Part shown: piece by piece, positions 7,005 through 10,222 of the stretch
Layout: each line of letters starts with the position of its first letter
Position numbering within the stretch: position 1 is the stretch's first letter
Source: an uncultured Candidatus Altimarinota bacterium
GTDB lineage: Bacteria; Patescibacteriota; Gracilibacteria; BD1-5; JAGOOR01
Direction of reading: 5' to 3'
DNA length: 10,222 nucleotides
NCBI GenBank assembly: GCA_937920005.1
Contig: CALETF010000090.1
Coordinates: forward strand, 1-10,222
The notes under the pieces: model-generated
The model's database searches: none
What the model was told of the DNA's origin: nothing
What the model saw: the letters and a program-made list of their open reading frames with translations, nothing else
Program-made: the position numbers and the translations under genes

Positions 7005-7939
7005 ATACGAGCAATATTTCTAGCACATTCTGCTTCCTCGCGCGCACATGTATACACTCGTCCTGGGAGGCGGAGATCGATATAGAGCTGTCTCTTTGTT
7101 TGCAATTGTTCTGTTGTGATGAGTCCTATAAGGGTCTTGATTTCTTGTGTACCACCGCTCAGGCTAAATATGAAGAGCGTATCATTACTCGTTATATGGA
7201 GTTCCTTCTCTTGATCGTAAAATTTAAGAGCATTGATTGGGTATTCGGCGAGATTTTTTCTCCAGAGTTGGAGTATTTCGCGCATCACACGCATGTCCTC
7301 GATCATAATAGGGGTATTTTTCCCAAGATTTGGATCTGAGACAAGATGATGTATTTGGAGAGCAGGAGCTTCTACCTCGGGGATATCAGTGATGAGTTGC
7401 CCATTTTCTGTTAACAAAAATGTTTCCTCTCCGATATAGGCCCTGTATGATGGAGCAAAAGAAGTGATGATAATACGTAATCCATTTGGTAAGAGTATTG
7501 ATTTTTCAACAGAGGCTATGTGTCTGATGTTTTGAGAGAGGTTTTGGAAAATCTCTTGTGTCGATATGGAAAATATGTTTTTACCAGCGAAGTCTTCGAG
7601 AATAGAATGTACAGCATTTCTATCAAAAACAGGTTCTGGTCGCAGCACAATATCTATTTTATCAGGATTGAGCTGAAATACTGGCGTAGCAAAAAGTGCA
7701 AAAAATAAGAGCGCTCCGAGCCCAGTAAAAAACACCCAACCAACTGTTCGGAAATAGCCACGAAACCAGATAAAACTCTCATAAATATAATCAATCCATC
7801 GCTTTTTTGTGGTTCGAGATTTTATGAGATTATCCTTTCTGGTTTCTATCAGTTTTGTTGATATCTTCCAGACTGGACCGTCAGGTGTCTTCTTTTTTTT
7901 GAACGGGATTTGTAGTTTTGGAAGAGAAAACTTTTTCAC
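6992..7939 (-). CDS. ftsQ: FtsQ/DivIB-type cell division protein
   Basis: FtsQ links FtsB/FtsL and peptidoglycan synthesis at the division site. This 315-aa protein has a long basic cytoplasmic tail (1-62), one helix (about 66-88), and a POTRA-type domain (about 90-160) with the family pattern: a beta strand after the helix, KNIFSI (120-125), then V-E-K-x-x-L-P-N-x-L-x-I-x-I (about 144-158). The beta domain follows (YIGEETFLLTENGQLI at 168-183 is typical). Two cysteines near the end (in YTCAREEAEC) are an extra. The start is GTG at 7939; no in-frame ATG lies upstream before a stop, and the next Met is deep in the protein. No UGA is used. It ends one base from the opposing peptidase stop. Division-gene partners (ftsA, ftsZ, mur) are not in the window. 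Confidence 0.85.
   Translation of the reverse strand: MKKFSLPKLQIPFKKKKTPDGPVWKISTKLIETRKDNLIKSRTTKKRWIDYIYESFIWFRGYFRTVGWVFFTGLGALLFFALFATPVFQLNPDKIDIVLRPEPVFDRNAVHSILEDFAGKNIFSISTQEIFQNLSQNIRHIASVEKSILLPNGLRIIITSFAPSYRAYIGEETFLLTENGQLITDIPEVEAPALQIHHLVSDPNLGKNTPIMIEDMRVMREILQLWRKNLAEYPINALKFYDQEKELHITSNDTLFIFSLSGGTQEIKTLIGLITTEQLQTKRQLYIDLRLPGRVYTCAREEAECARNIARIYES
6998..7011. terminator. Small hairpin at the peptidase/ftsQ convergence
   Basis: CTCGTA (6998-7003) and TACGAG (7006-7011) form a six-base-pair inverted repeat with a two-base spacer. It lies just past the peptidase stop and within the last codons of ftsQ, where a bidirectional terminator would be expected. There is no T-run after it in either direction, so an intrinsic terminator is doubtful. 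Confidence 0.2.
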
Positions 7940-7945
7940 CGCGAC

Positions 7946-7973
7946 ATAATATAAAAAAGACCAAATAATACAA
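7946..7973 (-). promoter_or_regulatory. Possible promoter for ftsQ
   Basis: On the minus strand TTGTAT (7973-7968) is followed after 16 bases by TATTAT (7951-7946; an overlapping TATATT lies at 7953-7948). The predicted transcription start falls at or next to the GTG start codon at 7939, suggesting a leaderless transcript. It fills the 44-base gap between ftsQ and the gene before it. The AT-rich composition makes chance matches likely. Confidence 0.3.
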
Positions 7974-7983
7974 AATCGTCTTT

Positions 7984-8607
7984 TTATTTGAGTCGAGCAA
8001 AGATGGGTATATCTTTGTGAGAAAGAAGGCTTTTTACTTTTTTTCCTTCAAAATGCCAATGGTCAGGGTCTATATTGACGTATATTGCATCTTCACTATC
8101 CAGTTGAAAGGGGAGACCTCCCTGTAGTGCTTTTTTTATTTTCTGTGCTGTTTCGGGTCCTACCATGATATTTTTTGGCCAAAAATCCACTCGAGCTATG
8201 ATGCCGAGTTTTTCTGCAAGTATTTCCCCTATAGGATCAACAATTTCTCTCTGACAACGTTCTTCACCGTCGCTATATTCTTCTGCTACGTCACGTAGAT
8301 TTTCACCATCCACATGGTATTGATGTATTTTGTTCCTTCGTTTCGCACCACTTGGCTGACCAAGTACATCGATAGAGTGGATATATTCTGGTATGATACC
8401 TTCTTGTCTTCCTTTTTGTACGAGGAGGTGTGAGAGTCTTTTTTTGCTCCAGTCAATCATGATTGTTCGAGCGCTCATATCGTGCTTCGGAGTGCGGGCT
8501 CAGATAGTTGCCCCAACTACTCTACTGATGTCATGGCACACCTCATAAACTCCATTACCGCCTTGATTCGTTTTCTGTGGGATTTGAGGAGTTGTTTCCA
8601 TAGACAT
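7984..8607 (-). CDS. Hypothetical 207-aa protein
   Basis: I do not recognise this protein. It appears soluble, with no signal peptide or membrane helix, and is charged. The ATG at 8607 begins one base after the stop of the upstream gene and reads through one UGA (codon 36, 8500-8502) as Gly; with UGA as stop only a later ATG at 8478 would be possible, removing 43 residues. The first 15 residues are polar and probably flexible. Features that could be conserved include KRLSHLL (about 53-59), a GxPSGAKRRNK segment, a central acidic stretch (EEYSDGEER) and a His/Trp pair in PDHWHFEG near the C-terminus. An ATG at 8601 is an alternative start. Close spacing suggests co-transcription with the glycosyltransferase-like gene. 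It ends in UAA. Confidence 0.65.
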
Positions 8608-8608
8608 A

Positions 8609-9157
8609 TTACAATGTTTTGACGACATTCTTGAGTAGGATCTCCCGATCAGCAGGGAACTTCATATTTTCGAGAAGTGCTACGACGGACGCAAAGATTT
8701 GATATTGGCCACCATCATAGACAAAGCTATTACCGGTGAATTTCATAGGGTCAAATTGCGAAAACATCCCTTTAAATGGGGTGTTTTTTGGGACAACAGG
8801 GATTATACCAGCGAGGATGCATGCAGTGATACGAGCAGGACTTGTGTGACTATCTGAAACGAGAAAATCGCAGCCCTCGAGAAATTCTGCATCGAAATCA
8901 TGAACACTCTTTATGAGAGAGCTTTTACTCGTTGTCTTCCCTGTGATAAACACAGCGACACCGAGATCGGCGAGGCCCTGAATCACAAAATCACGAGTTT
9001 TGCTATCGTGGAGATCGATACAGGAGACATAACGAGTTGTCTTTGGAAGTTTATACTTCCCGAGGAGTTCTTTCTTTGCGTTGTTCTTGCGAGCAATGAC
9101 AGCTTCATTGCGAGTACTAGAATAATTGTTGGATGGCATATAGGTATATCCTACCAT
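8609..9157 (-). CDS. Small protein resembling the C-terminal lobe of a GT-B glycosyltransferase (glycogen-synthase-like)
   Basis: A 182-aa soluble protein. Its pattern follows the second Rossmann lobe of GT5/GT4 enzymes: N-A-K-K-E-L-L..KLP (about 26-39) resembles the segment before the glycogen synthase C-lobe; LADLGVAVFITGK (62-74) fits the strand where the sugar-nucleotide lobe begins; FLEGCDFLVSDS (92-103) then an A-G-I-I-P-V-V stretch (116-122) fits the region around the nucleotide-sugar site. The E-P-C-G motif expected after 'DS' is replaced by S-H-T-S-P-A-R, so the usual Glu is missing. The N-terminal acceptor lobe is absent: an in-frame UAA at 9182-9184 lies shortly upstream of the ATG at 9157. 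It may be a degenerate or non-catalytic domain protein. No UGA is used. The family likeness is by eye and moderate. Confidence 0.55.
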   Translation of the reverse strand: MVGYTYMPSNNYSSTRNEAVIARKNNAKKELLGKYKLPKTTRYVSCIDLHDSKTRDFVIQGLADLGVAVFITGKTTSKSSLIKSVHDFDAEFLEGCDFLVSDSHTSPARITACILAGIIPVVPKNTPFKGMFSQFDPMKFTGNSFVYDGGQYQIFASVVALLENMKFPADREILLKNVVKTL

Positions 9158-9204
9158 GCATTTTTTTCTGATGCAAAATATTTAAGGGGTCTATATGCTT
9201 GACA

Positions 9205-9222
9205 GGGCTTCACTTTGAGCCC
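9205..9222. other. Small inverted repeat in the sufC-downstream gap
   Basis: GGGCT (9205-9209) pairs with AGCCC (9218-9222) across an eight-base loop. The T-run that would make it an intrinsic terminator (ATTTTT, 9223-9228) follows on the plus strand, where no gene needs terminating. In the direction of sufC it is preceded, not followed, by that tract. It may attenuate sufC transcription or protect the 3' end, but support is weak. The rest of the 74-base gap (9158-9231) shows nothing else convincing. Confidence 0.25.
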
Positions 9223-9231
9223 ATTTTTAGA

Positions 9232-9996
9232 CTATTCCGCTTCTTTGAATCCTTTTTGACGTATTTCTGCTGCGAGTTCTGAGCCTCCTCGACGTTTGAT
9301 AATACCTTTATTCATGACGACTACCTGGTCAACCTGAAAGCTCTCAAGTATCTCAAAGTAGTGAGTGATAATGATAATACTGGTTTCTGGGCCACTACAT
9401 TCGGCGAGCATTTTGGCTACGAGCTTAAAAGCATCAAGATCGAGACCTGAGTCTATCTCATCAAGGATAATATAGGTGGGTTTCAGGAGTTTTAATTGCA
9501 GTACTTCGAGTTTTCGCTTCTCACCACCAGAAAATCCAGAATTAACTCCACGATCTAGAAAACCTTTTTTTAAAAAATCCTCTTTTAGCCCCATAAGTTC
9601 CATTTTTTTATCTAAGTAGACTTTAAATTCCTCTTCTGAAAGAGGTAATGATCCTTGGTGTTCCAAAACAGCATTAAAAGAGTTCATCAAAAATGTAAGA
9701 TTGTTCACTCCAGGAATCTCAACAGGATACTGAAACGCTAAAAATATTCCCTCTTTTGCTCGTTCATCTGCTTCCATGTCGATAATAGATTTTTTTTGAA
9801 AATTGATTTCAAAATTAATTTCACCACCAGTGACTACATAATTTGGATGTCCAGATAGAATTTTTGATAAAGTACTTTTTCCAGAGCCATTTGGTCCCAT
9901 GATAGCGTGGACTTCGCCAGCATTCACTGTTAAATTTAAGCCTTTAAGAACTGGTTTTCCATCAACTTCTGCTTTAAGATTTTTAATTTCTAACAT
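9232..9996 (-). CDS. sufC: SufC, Fe-S cluster assembly ATPase
   Basis: SufC is the ABC-type ATPase of the SufBC(D) scaffold that builds iron-sulfur clusters in the cytoplasm. The 254-aa length is normal. Motifs in order: Walker A GPNGSGKST (34-42), Q-loop Q89, SufC-type signature FSGGEKRK (155-162), Walker B IILDE (176-180), D-loop SGLD (183-186), H-loop H212. The ATG at 9996 is preceded at eight bases by AGGA within AAAGGAA, a good Shine-Dalgarno site and the only clear one in the window. It lies 13 bases after sufB, as in normal suf operons. It contains no UGA and ends in UAG. Its first half uses TTA leucine codons and AT-rich triplets heavily; the last 100 or so codons look more like the rest of the window. 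Confidence 0.96.
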   Translation of the reverse strand: MLEIKNLKAEVDGKPVLKGLNLTVNAGEVHAIMGPNGSGKSTLSKILSGHPNYVVTGGEINFEINFQKKSIIDMEADERAKEGIFLAFQYPVEIPGVNNLTFLMNSFNAVLEHQGSLPLSEEEFKVYLDKKMELMGLKEDFLKKGFLDRGVNSGFSGGEKRKLEVLQLKLLKPTYIILDEIDSGLDLDAFKLVAKMLAECSGPETSIIIITHYFEILESFQVDQVVVMNKGIIKRRGGSELAAEIRQKGFKEAE

Positions 9997-10003
9997 GCTT
10001 TTA

Positions 10004-10009
10004 TTCCTT
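10004..10009 (-). promoter_or_regulatory. Shine-Dalgarno sequence of sufC
   Basis: AAGGAA on the minus strand, with AGGA eight bases before the sufC ATG, sits in the 13-base gap after the sufB stop. It confirms the sufC start. Comparable motifs are not seen in front of any other gene in the window. Confidence 0.7.
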
Positions 10010-10222
10010 TTAACCCACTGAATTTTCTAACTTCATTTCTATTAACTTTACTGCCTCTACGGAAAACTCTAACGGCAACTGCTTAAAAACTTCCTTACAA
10101 AAACCATTCACTAACATGGAAATGGTTTGTTCCATATTAAGCCCTCGGGATTGAAGATAAAAAATCTGATCTTCACTAATCCTTGAAGTGGTCGCTTCGT
10201 GTTCAATTTGAGCTGTATTATT
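10010..10222 (-). CDS. sufB: SufB, Fe-S cluster assembly scaffold protein, C-terminal end (runs off right edge)
   Basis: The last 70 residues of SufB, the scaffold subunit on which the Fe-S cluster forms together with SufC and SufD. The end is highly conserved in the family: AQIEHEATTSRISEDQIFY (4-22), then LQSRG, then SMLVNGFCKEVFKQLPLEF (35-53) and the terminal SVG. EHE and the Cys in NGFCKEV are among the conserved residues of this region. The gene ends in UAA 13 bases before sufC, and its remainder lies outside the window. It is AT-rich and has no UGA among the codons visible. Confidence 0.95.
   Translation of the reverse strand, partial: NNTAQIEHEATTSRISEDQIFYLQSRGLNMEQTISMLVNGFCKEVFKQLPLEFSVEAVKLIEMKLENSVG

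Noticed and set aside
6953..7339. Plus-strand open frame of 128 aa opposite ftsQ
   Set aside because: It starts inside the peptidase gene in another frame and lies opposite ftsQ, which has clear POTRA and membrane features.
9199..9204. TTGACA consensus -35 on the plus strand
   Set aside because: No -10 at proper spacing and no plus-strand gene follows; the region downstream is sufC on the other strand.

Overview
The window most likely comes from a candidate-phyla-radiation bacterium that reads UGA as glycine (genetic code 25), that is Gracilibacteria (BD1-5/GN02) or Absconditabacteria (SR1). With UGA as a stop, eight of the genes break into fragments. With UGA as glycine each becomes one clean frame, using 15 in-frame UGA codons that mostly fall where glycine fits (signal peptides, membrane helices, a Gly/His-rich tail). 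Every complete gene here ends in UAA or UAG, never UGA. All genes below are called with UGA=Gly. G+C looks moderate, roughly 40% by eye, and lower at the right edge.

Left block, minus strand (about 4369 down to 1): a Sec and membrane-biogenesis operon, in transcription order secG, a membrane-anchored solute-binding-like protein of 687 aa, a 321-aa polytopic membrane protein with a His-rich tail, jag/khpB (KH-R3H RNA-binding protein), and the start of secD, which runs off the left edge. Spacers are short or overlapping.

Middle block, plus strand (4465-6990): a compact five-gene operon. Four consecutive small proteins share one plan (signal peptide, short exported segment, helix, small polar loop, helix) resembling VirB2/TrbC-type or CPR T4SS-pilin proteins. 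They are followed by a membrane-anchored HELGH zinc metallopeptidase. All four junctions between these genes are tight (three overlap, one has a single-base gap). The operon is bounded by a divergent promoter region on the left and an ftsQ gene ending almost stop-to-stop on the right. No secretion ATPase is present. This is the best candidate in the window for an undescribed surface or secretion system.

Right block, minus strand (10222 down to 6992): the end of sufB, then sufC (Fe-S cluster assembly), a small protein resembling the C-terminal lobe of a glycogen-synthase-like glycosyltransferase, an unrecognised 207-aa protein, and a divergent FtsQ/DivIB division protein. The sufB end and the first half of sufC are visibly more AT-rich than the rest, contain no UGA codon, and sufC is the only gene with a clear Shine-Dalgarno sequence. 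Together these hint at a different origin for the suf genes.

Genes cover nearly all the sequence. No gene-free stretch exceeds 100 bases, and I saw no rRNA, tRNA, CRISPR array or insertion sequence.
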